64,000 nt of DNA from Prochlorococcus sp. AG-402-C22 (lineage in GTDB: Bacteria; Cyanobacteriota; Cyanobacteriia; PCC-6307; Cyanobiaceae), in assembly GCA_003279535.1 (NCBI GenBank), contig QCHO01000003.1, positions 1-64,000 of the forward strand, given 5' to 3'. Below the pieces are notes generated by a model. It did not search any database and had not been told where the DNA came from. It saw only the letters and a program-made list of their open reading frames with translations. This document shows positions 27,147 to 38,406 of the stretch, one piece after another. Position 1 is the stretch's first letter. The number at the start of each line of letters is the position of its first letter. The translations under genes were made by a program, and so were the position numbers.

Positions 27147-28160
27147 CTAATTTCTGTATAAATTTTTTAGCAGTTGATAGGCTTCATTTATTTTTCGCAT
27201 TTGATCTGTTGATCCTCCAGCATCTGGATGACTCTCTAAAGCTTTTGATTTATAAGCATCTCTAATTTTTCGTAATGTATGCGCAGACCCTGCTGCTGTT
27301 GATAAATTCAAGATTTTAAGTGCTCCATGTACCGTCATTGTTGAATCCAATGCTTCTAATGAATTTGATCTGTTATTTCGCTTAAATCTACATACAAACC
27401 TCCTCACTAGTGTTGGTATTCTATTGATTAAATCTGATGTAGCAAATGGGTCTTCTAAAACACCAATCATTAATAAAACCATTTCAAGCGTGGGGGTTTT
27501 CTTTACCCAATATGGGCATAATTCAGACATTAATTTGTTAGCTGCGCTCCACGTAAAGGGTAGATTTTCTGTTCCATCAAGATTTGGCCATATATCTCTT
27601 CCAAACCAATCCATTGAGGCTTCTATTACATGATCATTTGGAATAGTTCCATATAAGTTTTTCCAATGGCTAATTAATGCTATTCGACATTTTATTAATT
27701 CATTTTCTTTAATTGTATTAATTTGAATATCATTAATATTCTCTTTTAACTTTTCACTATTAATACTTCTTCTTAGATTCTTTACTTTTTTTTCAACAAA
27801 ATTGGGAAGGCTTATATCTAATTTAGCTTTTTCTATGCATTCATCATTATTTGAATCAATTGTTTTTAGAGCTGTCTCTTTAGTTTCTTTATTAGTATCT
27901 GGTTTAATTAATACCAATGCAGTATTTTCATCAATATTATAATTTTCATTATTATTCATGTTCTCACTAAAGTTTATTTCTTGTTGTTGGTTCTTAGGTA
28001 GAAAATCATCTTCTTTAAGAAGTTCTGTTATCAACTTTTCAATTACAGGACCTCTTGATCTAAATCCCCACTCTTTTCGTAATTGATCAAACCTAGAGAT
28101 TAGTTCCTCAGGTAAATCAATTGAAATCCTTTTTGTATTTGAATTTTCAGGAATATTCAA
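27147..28160 (-). CDS. RHH-like N-terminus fused to C-terminal J domain
   Basis: N-term TKRISIDLPEELISRFDQLRKEWGFRSRGPVIEKLITELL; C-term IRDAYKSKALESHPDAGGSTDQMRKINEAYQLL with HPD. Confidence 0.8.
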   Translation of the reverse strand: MNIPENSNTKRISIDLPEELISRFDQLRKEWGFRSRGPVIEKLITELLKEDDFLPKNQQQEINFSENMNNNENYNIDENTALVLIKPDTNKETKETALKTIDSNNDECIEKAKLDISLPNFVEKKVKNLRRSINSEKLKENINDIQINTIKENELIKCRIALISHWKNLYGTIPNDHVIEASMDWFGRDIWPNLDGTENLPFTWSAANKLMSELCPYWVKKTPTLEMVLLMIGVLEDPFATSDLINRIPTLVRRFVCRFKRNNRSNSLEALDSTMTVHGALKILNLSTAAGSAHTLRKIRDAYKSKALESHPDAGGSTDQMRKINEAYQLLKNLYRN

Positions 28161-28305
28161 TAATTTATAACTTGAATAATAAAGAATTTACTTAATTTTA
28201 TTCAAAAATAATTGAAAGTCTATACGGAATATTGTTTATAAATTAAAACCAACTTATTTTCATGTCACAAGTCAATTAAATATCTTTTTATAATAAAAAT
28301 AAAAA

Positions 28306-28485
28306 ATGTTTAATTGTTATTTCAAGTCATCAAAAGAAAAAAAGAGTTTTTATCAACATAAGAAATTAGAAATGCTCAATTATATTAAAGATTCACTTGA
28401 GCGTAAAATTGCCTCTGTAACGGCTTCTATAGAAGTTTTAGAAAACCAAATAACCAGAGATAAAGAAGTTGAAGTTACTAATTAG
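28306..28485 (+). CDS. Hypothetical small protein (59 aa)
   Basis: MFNCYFKSSKEKKSFYQHKKLEMLNYIKDSLERKIASVTASIEVLENQITRDKEVEVTN. Confidence 0.5.
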   Translation: MFNCYFKSSKEKKSFYQHKKLEMLNYIKDSLERKIASVTASIEVLENQITRDKEVEVTN

Positions 28486-28488
28486 TAT

Positions 28489-29319
28489 TCAAACGAAGCT
28501 TTCTAGAAGTTTTTCAGGGCCAAATTTTTTTAAATAATTAATATCCGATTTTTCAGTTACTAATAAATATCCTGCGAAACCTAATCCGTTAATACTAAAA
28601 CCATGGATATGATCATATTTTCTCTTAATGATTGCGATCCATTTATTAGTTATTAAAAGATTGTATGCATATTTAGGTTGAATGTTACTAATTGGGTCCC
28701 CAAGTCCTAATTTCTTACATAATTCTAAATACAATTCAAAAAGACATATAGAGTTTTCTAAGAAATTAAATTTGGATACAATAATATTTTTTTTAAGCTT
28801 ACAGTCACTATCTTTACTTACTTCCATTTCTAAAAACCACTTTTCTCTTGGGCATGATATTTCATCTTTAGATCTACGTAGAAGTTGAAAATGCCTGTGT
28901 GGCTGACTTGCTCCTGCAATTGGAGAACTATTGAAAAACCATAATCCACTTGTATCTTTATTAACTTGTTGAATCGCTTTCCAATCATTAATATCTAACC
29001 ATCCATTTTGAGCCTTCCAATTATTTGTAATCAGTAAAATATGTCCTTTTTGTACAGGGTACTTATTTAAAATTAATTGATGATTATCGCCAACTTTATC
29101 AATTTCTAATATTTTTTCCCATGGATAAAATGGATTCTGCTTAGGACCATATATTTTTTTTTTATTAAATTTTGAAGTATCAAGCTTCCTAATTATGAAG
29201 TCATTTTTTTGATACAAATCGCTTGTAATAATATCAGTCTTGAGAGGATATAATGATTCATCATCAATTGATAATCTAGTTTGCTCTAGAGCTTTTTTCC
29301 AATATATTTCTAAATTCAT
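28489..29319 (-). CDS. ATP adenylyltransferase / Ap4A phosphorylase-like (HIT superfamily)
   Basis: SQPHRHFQLL HIT-type motif and Ap4A phosphorylase-like sequence. Confidence 0.8.
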   Translation of the reverse strand: MNLEIYWKKALEQTRLSIDDESLYPLKTDIITSDLYQKNDFIIRKLDTSKFNKKKIYGPKQNPFYPWEKILEIDKVGDNHQLILNKYPVQKGHILLITNNWKAQNGWLDINDWKAIQQVNKDTSGLWFFNSSPIAGASQPHRHFQLLRRSKDEISCPREKWFLEMEVSKDSDCKLKKNIIVSKFNFLENSICLFELYLELCKKLGLGDPISNIQPKYAYNLLITNKWIAIIKRKYDHIHGFSINGLGFAGYLLVTEKSDINYLKKFGPEKLLESFV

Positions 29320-29367
29320 TTAAAAAAAATTATCATAATTATTCTAAAAAAAATAGTAAATTTGTAA

Positions 29368-29751
29368 TTAAGTTTTATTAAATTGATATTCTTTCAATTT
29401 TTCTAGAGGTACCGATTCTAAGACCACAATATTTGTTGATTCTAATACAACTTTAGGTGCAAGTCCGTCTAATAATGCTTGTTTCCATCTATCTAGACAA
29501 ATACACCAATGATCACCATCCTTAAGTCCAGGAAAGGAATAAATAGGCATGGGAGTTATTAAATCATTTCCTTGTGATTTACTATATTTCAGGAAATTAT
29601 CATCCATTACACAGCATATAGAATGATTACCTCCATCATTTTTGTCATAATTGCAAAATCCATCTCTGAACCAGCCTGTCATAGGGTCACAACTACAAAC
29701 TTCAATTTTATCTCCTAAGACATTCAACTGAACCTGATTTTTTATGGTCAT
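29368..29751 (-). CDS. DUF2237 family protein
   Basis: NVLGDKIEVCSCDPMTGWFRDGFC...HWCICLDRWKQAL. Confidence 0.85.
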   Translation of the reverse strand: MTIKNQVQLNVLGDKIEVCSCDPMTGWFRDGFCNYDKNDGGNHSICCVMDDNFLKYSKSQGNDLITPMPIYSFPGLKDGDHWCICLDRWKQALLDGLAPKVVLESTNIVVLESVPLEKLKEYQFNKT

Positions 29752-29861
29752 AGATTTCTGTTTTTTTTAAATAATAATAATAAAACACCAACATTTCTTA
29801 AAAAAAGGTTGACGAGTATGGGGGGTGAGGAGGTAATAATTCTAATAAGGTTTTTTTCATT

Positions 29862-30080
29862 ATGGATTGGGACTTTACTGAAAACATAGCATTTAAAGCT
29901 CTTTATGATGCTTTTAAAGAAAGTGAAGAAAAATCCGCATTAGAGTTTTTATCTAGTGATGGTGCTTCATACTATCTTGAATTAACTCAGGATGCAGCTG
30001 GTGAGGGACTAGATCTGGGTGATAATGAAACGATGGAAGAACTTCAGGAAGAAATTATTGAATATCTTGAAAAAAACTAA
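29862..30080 (+). CDS. Hypothetical small acidic protein
   Basis: ORF track. Confidence 0.6.
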   Translation: MDWDFTENIAFKALYDAFKESEEKSALEFLSSDGASYYLELTQDAAGEGLDLGDNETMEELQEEIIEYLEKN

Positions 30081-30095
30081 TGATTTAGATTTAGG

Positions 30096-33000
30096 TTAAG
30101 CGCTGAAATATTTAGCTTTTGAGTGAAGTGAAATGATAGCTGTAGTACTTTGTTCAGGATGAAGTTGTTCAGATTCATCCATGGTCATATTAATTCTTTT
30201 TGCATCTAACAATGATAATTGTATGTTTGAATCAGAAACTTTTGGACATGCAGGATATCCAAAAGAATATCTAGCTCCTCTATATTTTTGCGAAAGTATT
30301 TCTCTATTTTTATCAGGTTCTTCATTCATAAAACCACATTCAATACGAATTAATCCATGGACATACTCAGCTAGAGCTTCTGCTAACTGTACAGTAAGTC
30401 CATGGAATAATAAATAATCACTATATTTATCTTCTTTAAATAATATTTGAGAATATTCACTAGCAATATCACCCATTGTTACTGCCTGCATAGGAAATAT
30501 ATCTATTGGTTTATCATTTTTTAAATCACAATAGAAATCAGATATGCAAAGATTGTTCCCAGATTTTTGTCTTGGAAAATTGAATTGGGAAATCTTATTT
30601 AAAGTTTTATCATCAAATAAAAAAATACTATTATCTTTTCTACCACACCTAAAATACCCATAAACTGCTTTTGGTGAAATAAGTTTTTTTTCTATTATTG
30701 TCTCTAACCAATTATCTAATAATGGTTTTGCATATGAATCTAAATAGTTATTGTATTCATCTACGGTTTGGTTTTTGGCTTTTTTTATTTGCCATTGTCC
30801 ACTAAATAAAGCTTTTCTATCTAAATAAAAAATTAACTTATTAAAGTCTATATCACCTTCGTATAAGACTTTCGTTCCCAAAAAAGGAGGATTAATTGGT
30901 TCTTCTTCATTTATAAATTTAGATCTTGTAAAATTTTCTTTTTGATTTAATTTTGCCGTCGAGGTAGTTATGGATATTGATTTTTTAACCACTTCTGTAT
31001 TAGTTTTTGATGAGGATAAATTAATATTTATGCCCTCTTTATTAATAAATCCTTCTGTATTTGACCAATTCCCCTTTTTTTTATTATCCATATATTCATT
31101 CATGAATTTTAGATCAGTGAAAGCATCTTTTCCGTATAATATTTTTCCTTTATATATTTTGCTGCAGTCTTCATTTACAAATTTGGGCGTTAACGCTGCT
31201 CCACCTAATATCACTGGTACACTAATATCTGCATTATTAAAAGCCTCTAAATTATCTTTCATAAACGCAGTAGACTTTACAAGTAATCCACTCATAGCGA
31301 TACAATCTGCATTGTGTTTCTTTTGTGCATCTATAATTGCGGAAACATCTTGTTTTATTCCAAGGTTTATAACGTCATAGCCGTTATTTGTAAGAATTAT
31401 GTCAACCAAATTTTTTCCAATATCATGAACATCACCTTTGACTGTTGCAATTAAGAGTTTTCCATTTGATATGTTTTCATCTACAGTATCCATATGTGGT
31501 TCTAATATTGATACAGCAAATTTCATTGTTTCCGCAGATTGGAGTACGAATGGCAATTGCATTTGACCTGAGCCAAATAAATCTCCTACAACTTTCATTC
31601 CATCTAGTAAAAAAGTATTAATTATCTCAAGAGGTTTATATTTTATTAACGCTTCTTTTAATTGATCTTCTAAACCAATTTTTTCTCCATCTATAATATG
31701 ATTTTTTAAACTTTCTTCCAAAGTTAAATTTTTATTTTCTGAAGATGCTTTTTTGAAATCCTGAATAGATAAATCTTGAAAAGCCTTTGTAAGTTCAACT
31801 AATGGATCATAAGTACAAATATCATCTTCAAATTTTCTTTTGTCATATATCAAATCTAAGCAAAGCTTTTTAGTTTCATCAGTAATCTTTGATAAGGGCA
31901 ATATTTTATTTGGTGCGATGATAGCAGAATCCAATCCTGCTTTAATGCATTCATCTAAAAATATTGAATTTAAATTAATTCTTGATAATGGTGAAAGACC
32001 AAAACTTATGTTCGATATTCCCAATATAATATGAATTTCTGGGAAATTTTCACGAATTTTAGATATAGCAGTAATTGTCTCTTTAGCGTTTGTTCTATCT
32101 TCTTCTATCCCCGTAGATATCGGAAGTGCTAGTGGATCAAAAAAGAGCTCATAATCTGATAAACCACATTCTCTGGTTCTATTTATCGCTCTTTTAACAA
32201 TTTTATATTTTTTTTCTGAATTCCTTGCCATTCCATCTTCATCAATAGTTCCTACAACAAGTCCTGAACCATAACCTAAGGCCAAATTAAGAACTTGATC
32301 AAACCTTTCATCACCGTCCTCATAATTGGTTGAATTTATAATACATTTACCTCCAGCCGACTTTAAACCACTTTCCATTTTGTCAGCATCTGTCGAATCA
32401 ATCATTAATGGCAAATTTATATTAGTCACTAGTCTTGATGTGATTTCTTTCATATCTTTTACTCCGTCTCTTCCTACATAATCCACATTCACATCAAGAA
32501 CATGAGCATTTTCTTTTTGTTGTTGCTTAGCAATCGAAACTAGACCATCCCAATCGTCATTATTTAGTAACTCCCTTACCTTTTTAGAACCACTTGCATT
32601 TAATCTTTCTCCAACAATCAAAATAGAATTATCTTGTTTGTATGGCACAGAATTATAAATTGAAGATGCAGAGGGTATAAATTCGTTTGAATTGTTCTTA
32701 CCATTTTTGTTAGTACTTTCCTTATCAATAATTTCATCGATTATTGAAGATAGATATTTAATATGTTCTGGTGTTGTCCCACAACATCCCCCTATTAATT
32801 GAACATTAAAGTCATATATAAAATTCATTAACTGCATTTTTAATTCTATTGGCTTTAATCTGTAATGGGCGACCCCACCAATATTTTCAGGTAGACCTGC
32901 ATTAGGAATACAACTTATAGAGAAGGGTGAATTTTCAGATAAATATTTAATATGTTCCTTCATTTGTTCTGGACCAGTTGCACAATTAAGTCCAAGAATA

Positions 33001-33662
33001 TCTATATTAAATGGCTCTAATATTGTTAGTGCAGATGCAATATCAGATCCAACAAGCATAGTGCCCGTTGTTTCCATCGTTATAGAAACCATTATAGGTA
33101 TTTCTATATTATTACTTTCAAGTATTTCTTTTGATGCTAATAAGGCAGATTTAATTTGCAGAACATCCTGACAAGTTTCAATTAAAAGAAGATCAACCCC
33201 TCCATCTATAAGACCATAAATTTGTTCTTTATATGATTGCTTTAATTCATCAAAATCTATATGTCCTAATGTTGGTAATTTAGTTGTTGGTCCAATTGAA
33301 CCAGCAACAAATCTTGGTTTATCAAATGATGAATACTTGGCAGCTGCTTTTTTTGCTATTATTGCCGCATTTTTATTTATTTCATAAGCCTTATTCGCAA
33401 TATCATATTCATCAAGAACTATTGATGAGGCACCAAATGTATTAGTTTCTATAACATGGCAACCTGCTTCTAAAAATGAGTTATGAACCTTTTCAACTAC
33501 CTTTGGTGATGATAAAACAAGGTTTTCATTACATCCCTCTAATTCTTTTCCTCCAAAGTCATCTGCAGTAAGATTTAAATTCTGAAAAGATGTGCCAGTA
33601 CCCCCGTCGAAAATAATTAATGGCTTTTCATCTCTATTTAGATAGGTTCTGAAAGATTCCAT
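30096..33662 (-). CDS. metH: Cobalamin-dependent methionine synthase
   Basis: Hcy-binding, pterin-binding, B12-binding (VKGDVHDIGKN) and activation domains. Confidence 0.96.
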   Translation of the reverse strand: MESFRTYLNRDEKPLIIFDGGTGTSFQNLNLTADDFGGKELEGCNENLVLSSPKVVEKVHNSFLEAGCHVIETNTFGASSIVLDEYDIANKAYEINKNAAIIAKKAAAKYSSFDKPRFVAGSIGPTTKLPTLGHIDFDELKQSYKEQIYGLIDGGVDLLLIETCQDVLQIKSALLASKEILESNNIEIPIMVSITMETTGTMLVGSDIASALTILEPFNIDILGLNCATGPEQMKEHIKYLSENSPFSISCIPNAGLPENIGGVAHYRLKPIELKMQLMNFIYDFNVQLIGGCCGTTPEHIKYLSSIIDEIIDKESTNKNGKNNSNEFIPSASSIYNSVPYKQDNSILIVGERLNASGSKKVRELLNNDDWDGLVSIAKQQQKENAHVLDVNVDYVGRDGVKDMKEITSRLVTNINLPLMIDSTDADKMESGLKSAGGKCIINSTNYEDGDERFDQVLNLALGYGSGLVVGTIDEDGMARNSEKKYKIVKRAINRTRECGLSDYELFFDPLALPISTGIEEDRTNAKETITAISKIRENFPEIHIILGISNISFGLSPLSRINLNSIFLDECIKAGLDSAIIAPNKILPLSKITDETKKLCLDLIYDKRKFEDDICTYDPLVELTKAFQDLSIQDFKKASSENKNLTLEESLKNHIIDGEKIGLEDQLKEALIKYKPLEIINTFLLDGMKVVGDLFGSGQMQLPFVLQSAETMKFAVSILEPHMDTVDENISNGKLLIATVKGDVHDIGKNLVDIILTNNGYDVINLGIKQDVSAIIDAQKKHNADCIAMSGLLVKSTAFMKDNLEAFNNADISVPVILGGAALTPKFVNEDCSKIYKGKILYGKDAFTDLKFMNEYMDNKKKGNWSNTEGFINKEGININLSSSKTNTEVVKKSISITTSTAKLNQKENFTRSKFINEEEPINPPFLGTKVLYEGDIDFNKLIFYLDRKALFSGQWQIKKAKNQTVDEYNNYLDSYAKPLLDNWLETIIEKKLISPKAVYGYFRCGRKDNSIFLFDDKTLNKISQFNFPRQKSGNNLCISDFYCDLKNDKPIDIFPMQAVTMGDIASEYSQILFKEDKYSDYLLFHGLTVQLAEALAEYVHGLIRIECGFMNEEPDKNREILSQKYRGARYSFGYPACPKVSDSNIQLSLLDAKRINMTMDESEQLHPEQSTTAIISLHSKAKYFSA

Positions 33663-33683
33663 TTTTAGTTAAAAGTCAATTTA

Positions 33684-34595
33684 TTATATTGAAATTCTTG
33701 TTACCCAATTATCATAGTCTTGAGAACGACCTTCTGTTATTTCTATAAGCTTACTTTTTAATTTATTCATTATTGGTCTTTCAGCATTTAAATCAGTTGA
33801 TTCAATTTTTTTAACTGGTGTAATTTTTGCTGCTGTACCAGTTAGAAAAACTTCATCTGCTATTAATAATTCTGTTTTATCAACAGGCCTTTCAATTACA
33901 TTTATTCCAAATGATTTTGCTAATTCAATTACGCTGGCTCTAGTTATTCCTTCAAGGATATCTTGATCTACACCGGGAGTAATTAATTCTCCATTTCTTA
34001 CAATAAATAGATTCATTCCACTAGCTTCACTTACCTTACCACTTGAATTTAATAGTAAGGCCTCGTCAAATCCCGTTAAACTAGCTTCTGTTTTAGCTAA
34101 CGAACTAGTAATATATGCTCCACTTATTTTTCCTCTCAATGGAAGAGATCTATCTTCTTGCCTAGTCCAACTACTCATTCTACAAGAAACACCATCTGGG
34201 GATAGATAATCTCCTAGTTCAATACAATAAACAAAAAAATCCGTTTCAATATTGTGTAACCTTGGAGCTATACCTAAATCGCTTGTATATACAAATGGTC
34301 TTATATATATAGGTTTTTGTGGCTTGTTTCTTTTTATAACTTCCTCTAAGGCATTAAAAATATATTCTTCAGAAATATCAGTTAAGAGTAATTTTGCACT
34401 TTGAGATAATCTTTTTATGTGTTTATCAGTTCTAAATAAAAGGAATTCTTCTTTATTCGAAGGGTTTGGTATCGCTCGCATTCCTCCAAATGCAGCGGTG
34501 CCGTAATGTAGAGCATGAGTGGCTATTGATATTTTTGCTTCTTTAAATGGAATACATTTACCTTCGAACCAGGCGTATGGAAGAAATTCATGCAT
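33684..34595 (-). CDS. ilvE: Branched-chain amino acid aminotransferase
   Basis: Class IV aminotransferase sequence. Confidence 0.93.
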   Translation of the reverse strand: MHEFLPYAWFEGKCIPFKEAKISIATHALHYGTAAFGGMRAIPNPSNKEEFLLFRTDKHIKRLSQSAKLLLTDISEEYIFNALEEVIKRNKPQKPIYIRPFVYTSDLGIAPRLHNIETDFFVYCIELGDYLSPDGVSCRMSSWTRQEDRSLPLRGKISGAYITSSLAKTEASLTGFDEALLLNSSGKVSEASGMNLFIVRNGELITPGVDQDILEGITRASVIELAKSFGINVIERPVDKTELLIADEVFLTGTAAKITPVKKIESTDLNAERPIMNKLKSKLIEITEGRSQDYDNWVTRISI

Positions 34596-34667
34596 ATTTA
34601 ATTTATTTAATTAAGGTAAAATTGTTATATCCTACTTACGTATTCTAAACCTTATTTATATATAAAA

Positions 34668-37600
34668 ATGCACAGAATACTAAATATCGCAGGAAATGAA
34701 AAAAATAATGATGATTTAATAGAGCAACCAGTAGCCGATTTTATTTTTATCACAAGCGTTAAAGCTGATTTAAATCTTATATCAAACCTATTGATAGAAG
34801 AGGAATTCGCTTCATTAAAAAATAATATAAGGGCCATAGAAATTTCTAATTTAAATTCCTTATCCCAAATAGATAACTATCTATTAAAAACCGTTAATTA
34901 TGCAAAAGTTGTCGTACTAAGATTATTTGGAGATAAAGGTACATGGAATTATGGAATTGAACAACTTTTAAACTGGCAAGCAGTTAATAAAAAAAGGAGA
35001 CTAATAGTACTGTCGGGCACCATTGATCAGGAAGTTTCCTTATGTGAAATAAGTAGTATTGATAAAAATATTGCATTAAATATTTCTAGATTACTAAGAT
35101 CTGGCGGATTGGATAACTATAGAAAATTCCTTAATTGTTTAACTTATCTTCAAAAAGAAGAAATATTAATTCCCGATAAATTTTTAAATATTACTTTTTA
35201 TGCAGATCCTTATTTATATGATTGGAAAATTGAAAAAGGAGAAAAAATAGGAATTATTTCTTATAAATCACTTTTTTTAGCCAATGAAATTGACGTTAAC
35301 GAAAAACTTAACTTGCAGTTAAGAAAATGCGGACTATCCCCTAAAACATTTTTTATTTCAACTCTAAAAGATCAAAATATCCAAAAGAAATTAATAGACA
35401 TTTTTAAAAAAGAAGATATAAAACTAATAATTACAACAACTTCATTTTCTTCATCTCAAATAAAAAATAACGATTTAATTGAAAATTCAACAAATATTTT
35501 TACTTCATTAAAAATCCCAATTCTACAACTTCTTTCGTCTAATAGATCAAGACAAAATTGGTTAAATTCATCTATTGGTATGAATTCATCTGATTTATTA
35601 ATGCAAATAATTATTCCTGAATTTGATGGAAGAATTACTACCTGTCCTTCTGCTTTTAAAGAAATTATTTCTGTCAAAAATACACTTTACAGTGAAATTA
35701 GTAGTTACAAAGCTGATACTAATGGTATTAAATGGATTTCAAAATTAGCAAAAAATTATGTGATACTTCAAAAACTTGATAATTTTAATAAAAAAATTTG
35801 TTTAGTAATAAGTAATTATCCAGTAAAAAATGGAAGAATTGGAAATGGTGTTGGTCTTAATACACCAACTTCGATAATAAATATTCTTAACTGGTTAAAA
35901 GAAGAAGGTTATGACCTTGGATCTGGAGATCATCCACAAGATTCTTCTGAATTAATGTCTATGCTTATTAAAACCAGAACAAATGATATTGAATCTCAAA
36001 ATAATAAACCATTAGATTACTTACCACTTAGCAAATACCTAAAATATTGGAATTATTTAGAAATTGACCCCAAAAATCTTATAGTAAAACGTTGGGGACA
36101 GCCATCTGAAGCAATCGATCTGGATAACAAAGGCTTCTCAATAAATGGTCTTAAATTCGGAAAAATAACATTATTGATTCAACCTCAACGAGGATATGAT
36201 TCTTACACCGATAGAGATATTCATTCTCCTGATCTTCCCCCTCCGCATAGATATTTGGCGCAATATCATTGGATAGAAAAAGTTTTTAATGCAAATGCTA
36301 TTTGCCATATAGGTAAACACGGTACTGTTGAATGGTTACCTGGCAAATCTATAGGTCTCAGCAATAAATGTTTCCCAAATATTATTTGTCCAGCTATACC
36401 TAATATATATCCCTTTATCGTAAATGATCCTGGAGAAGGATCCCAGGCTAAAAGAAGAACTGCTGCTACAATTATTGACCATTTAACACCTCCTTTGGAT
36501 AGGTCAGAATTATATGGAAAATATTCAAATTTGGAAAATTATTTAGACGAATATTTTGAAGCAAAATTATTAAATTCTAATCGTATTGAAATAATAGAAA
36601 AATCTATTTTTGATTTAATTAATAAAGATTTTACCGAAATAACTTTAGATAATAAAAACAATCAAATAGAGGAAATTGATTCCTTTCTATGCAAAATTAA
36701 AGAATCTCAAATTAGGACAGGTCTGCATGTATTTGGTAATAGGCAGAATGAAATTAATGAAATAAATTTATTCTTGTGTATTGCTAGAGTGCCAACTGCA
36801 TCCCGCATTGGTGTTGTTCAATATATAGCAAAACATTTAAAACTAGATTTGAACCCTTGGACTAATAAATATGATCAGGAGTTAAGTGTAAAAGATAAAA
36901 AAATATTATTTACTTTTTCAAACAAAAACATTTTAAACTTTAGAATGTCTATTGACTTTTTGGAACAACAAGCAAAATATCTAATATATTTGTTTTTTTA
37001 CAAAAACAAAGCCAATATAAAAAATCTAGATAAATATAAAAATCAAAAGATAATAGACTTTTTCATTAATAATAAAAAACATAATGATTATTTTTTATTA
37101 TTAAAAAATGAGATTCTAAACCCCATAATTAATTCCTCATATAATGAGAAATTTTCATTTATTAATTCATTAAATGGTCAATATGTAAAAAGTGGTCCAT
37201 CAGGAGCTCCAACGAGAGGTAAAACTGAAGCTTTACCCACTGGTAAAAATTTTTTTTCAGTTGATTCGAGAGGACTGCCAACTGAATCAGCATGGATTGT
37301 GGGTTGTAAATCTGCCTCTCAAATACTTGATTTATACAAACAAGAAAATGGAGAAGATTTAAAAAATATAGCAATATCTGTATGGGCAACATCTACAATG
37401 CGAAATGGTGGAGAAGATATTTGTCAAATACTATATTTATTAGGCGTACAACCCATATGGGATGGACCTTCAAGGAGGGTAATCGATTTAGAAATTATTC
37501 CTTTATCTATTATCGATAGGCCCAGGGTTGATGTGACGTTAAGGATTTCGGGAATGTTTAGAGACGCATTTCCTCAGCTAGTAAAATTAACATCTAAAGC

Positions 37601-38405
37601 AATAAATCTTGTTTCTAATCTTAATGAGGATAGTAAGTTTAACCCTCTAGCTAGATTATTAAGGGAAGGTGAACCAATTAACCGAATTTTTGGATCAGCA
37701 CCAGGTTCATATGGAGCCGGTCTACAGGAACTAATATCAAATTCTAATTGGGAAGATATTGATGATTTTGGAGAATCTTTTCTTAATTGGAGTAAGTGGA
37801 TTTACAATGATAATCCTGATCCAATAGAGGATAAAAAATCATTAGAAAATGCTCTTAAGAATGTGCAGTTAGTTGTTCATAACCAAGATAATAAGGAACA
37901 TGATATTTTAGATTCCGATGATTATTATCAGTTTCAGGGTGGTTTATCTTCCGCAATTAAAAAAATTAGTGGTAAATTACCTGAACTTTATCATGGTGAT
38001 TTATCTAAATTTGGATTATCAAATATTTCAAAATTAAAAGATGAAATTAATAAAGTTGTTATATCAAGAATTCTTAACCCTAAATGGATAAATGGGATGA
38101 AGGAAAATGGATATAAGGGAGCTTTTGAATTTTCTGCGTCATTGGATTACTTATATGCTTTTGATGCCACTACAGATGTTGTTTCAGATTGGTGTTATGA
38201 AGAAGTTTATAAATCATGGTTATGTGATCAAGATCTTATGAATTTCTTTTTAGAGAATAATCCATGGGCTTTGAGAGATATATCACAAAGATTTCTTGAA
38301 ATCATAAATAGAAAAATGTGGAAAAATTGTTCTTCTGGTGTCACTGAAACTTTAAAGCATATAATTATTAATACAGATTCAATAATTGAGAAAAACGAAT
38401 TCTGA
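34668..38405 (+). CDS. cobN: Cobaltochelatase subunit CobN
   Basis: CobN/Mg-chelatase family, HIGKHGTVEWLPGKS. Confidence 0.95.
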   Translation: MHRILNIAGNEKNNDDLIEQPVADFIFITSVKADLNLISNLLIEEEFASLKNNIRAIEISNLNSLSQIDNYLLKTVNYAKVVVLRLFGDKGTWNYGIEQLLNWQAVNKKRRLIVLSGTIDQEVSLCEISSIDKNIALNISRLLRSGGLDNYRKFLNCLTYLQKEEILIPDKFLNITFYADPYLYDWKIEKGEKIGIISYKSLFLANEIDVNEKLNLQLRKCGLSPKTFFISTLKDQNIQKKLIDIFKKEDIKLIITTTSFSSSQIKNNDLIENSTNIFTSLKIPILQLLSSNRSRQNWLNSSIGMNSSDLLMQIIIPEFDGRITTCPSAFKEIISVKNTLYSEISSYKADTNGIKWISKLAKNYVILQKLDNFNKKICLVISNYPVKNGRIGNGVGLNTPTSIINILNWLKEEGYDLGSGDHPQDSSELMSMLIKTRTNDIESQNNKPLDYLPLSKYLKYWNYLEIDPKNLIVKRWGQPSEAIDLDNKGFSINGLKFGKITLLIQPQRGYDSYTDRDIHSPDLPPPHRYLAQYHWIEKVFNANAICHIGKHGTVEWLPGKSIGLSNKCFPNIICPAIPNIYPFIVNDPGEGSQAKRRTAATIIDHLTPPLDRSELYGKYSNLENYLDEYFEAKLLNSNRIEIIEKSIFDLINKDFTEITLDNKNNQIEEIDSFLCKIKESQIRTGLHVFGNRQNEINEINLFLCIARVPTASRIGVVQYIAKHLKLDLNPWTNKYDQELSVKDKKILFTFSNKNILNFRMSIDFLEQQAKYLIYLFFYKNKANIKNLDKYKNQKIIDFFINNKKHNDYFLLLKNEILNPIINSSYNEKFSFINSLNGQYVKSGPSGAPTRGKTEALPTGKNFFSVDSRGLPTESAWIVGCKSASQILDLYKQENGEDLKNIAISVWATSTMRNGGEDICQILYLLGVQPIWDGPSRRVIDLEIIPLSIIDRPRVDVTLRISGMFRDAFPQLVKLTSKAINLVSNLNEDSKFNPLARLLREGEPINRIFGSAPGSYGAGLQELISNSNWEDIDDFGESFLNWSKWIYNDNPDPIEDKKSLENALKNVQLVVHNQDNKEHDILDSDDYYQFQGGLSSAIKKISGKLPELYHGDLSKFGLSNISKLKDEINKVVISRILNPKWINGMKENGYKGAFEFSASLDYLYAFDATTDVVSDWCYEEVYKSWLCDQDLMNFFLENNPWALRDISQRFLEIINRKMWKNCSSGVTETLKHIIINTDSIIEKNEF

Positions 38406-38406
38406 A

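Noticed and set aside
30970-31380. Plus-strand 136-aa ORF inside metH
   Set aside because: Antisense to conserved metH domains; composition typical of a shadow ORF.
33663-34667. Possible cobalamin riboswitch near metH/cobN
   Set aside because: The metH-ilvE gap (about 21 bp) and ilvE-cobN gap (about 72 bp) are too short for a cobalamin riboswitch and show no matching motifs.
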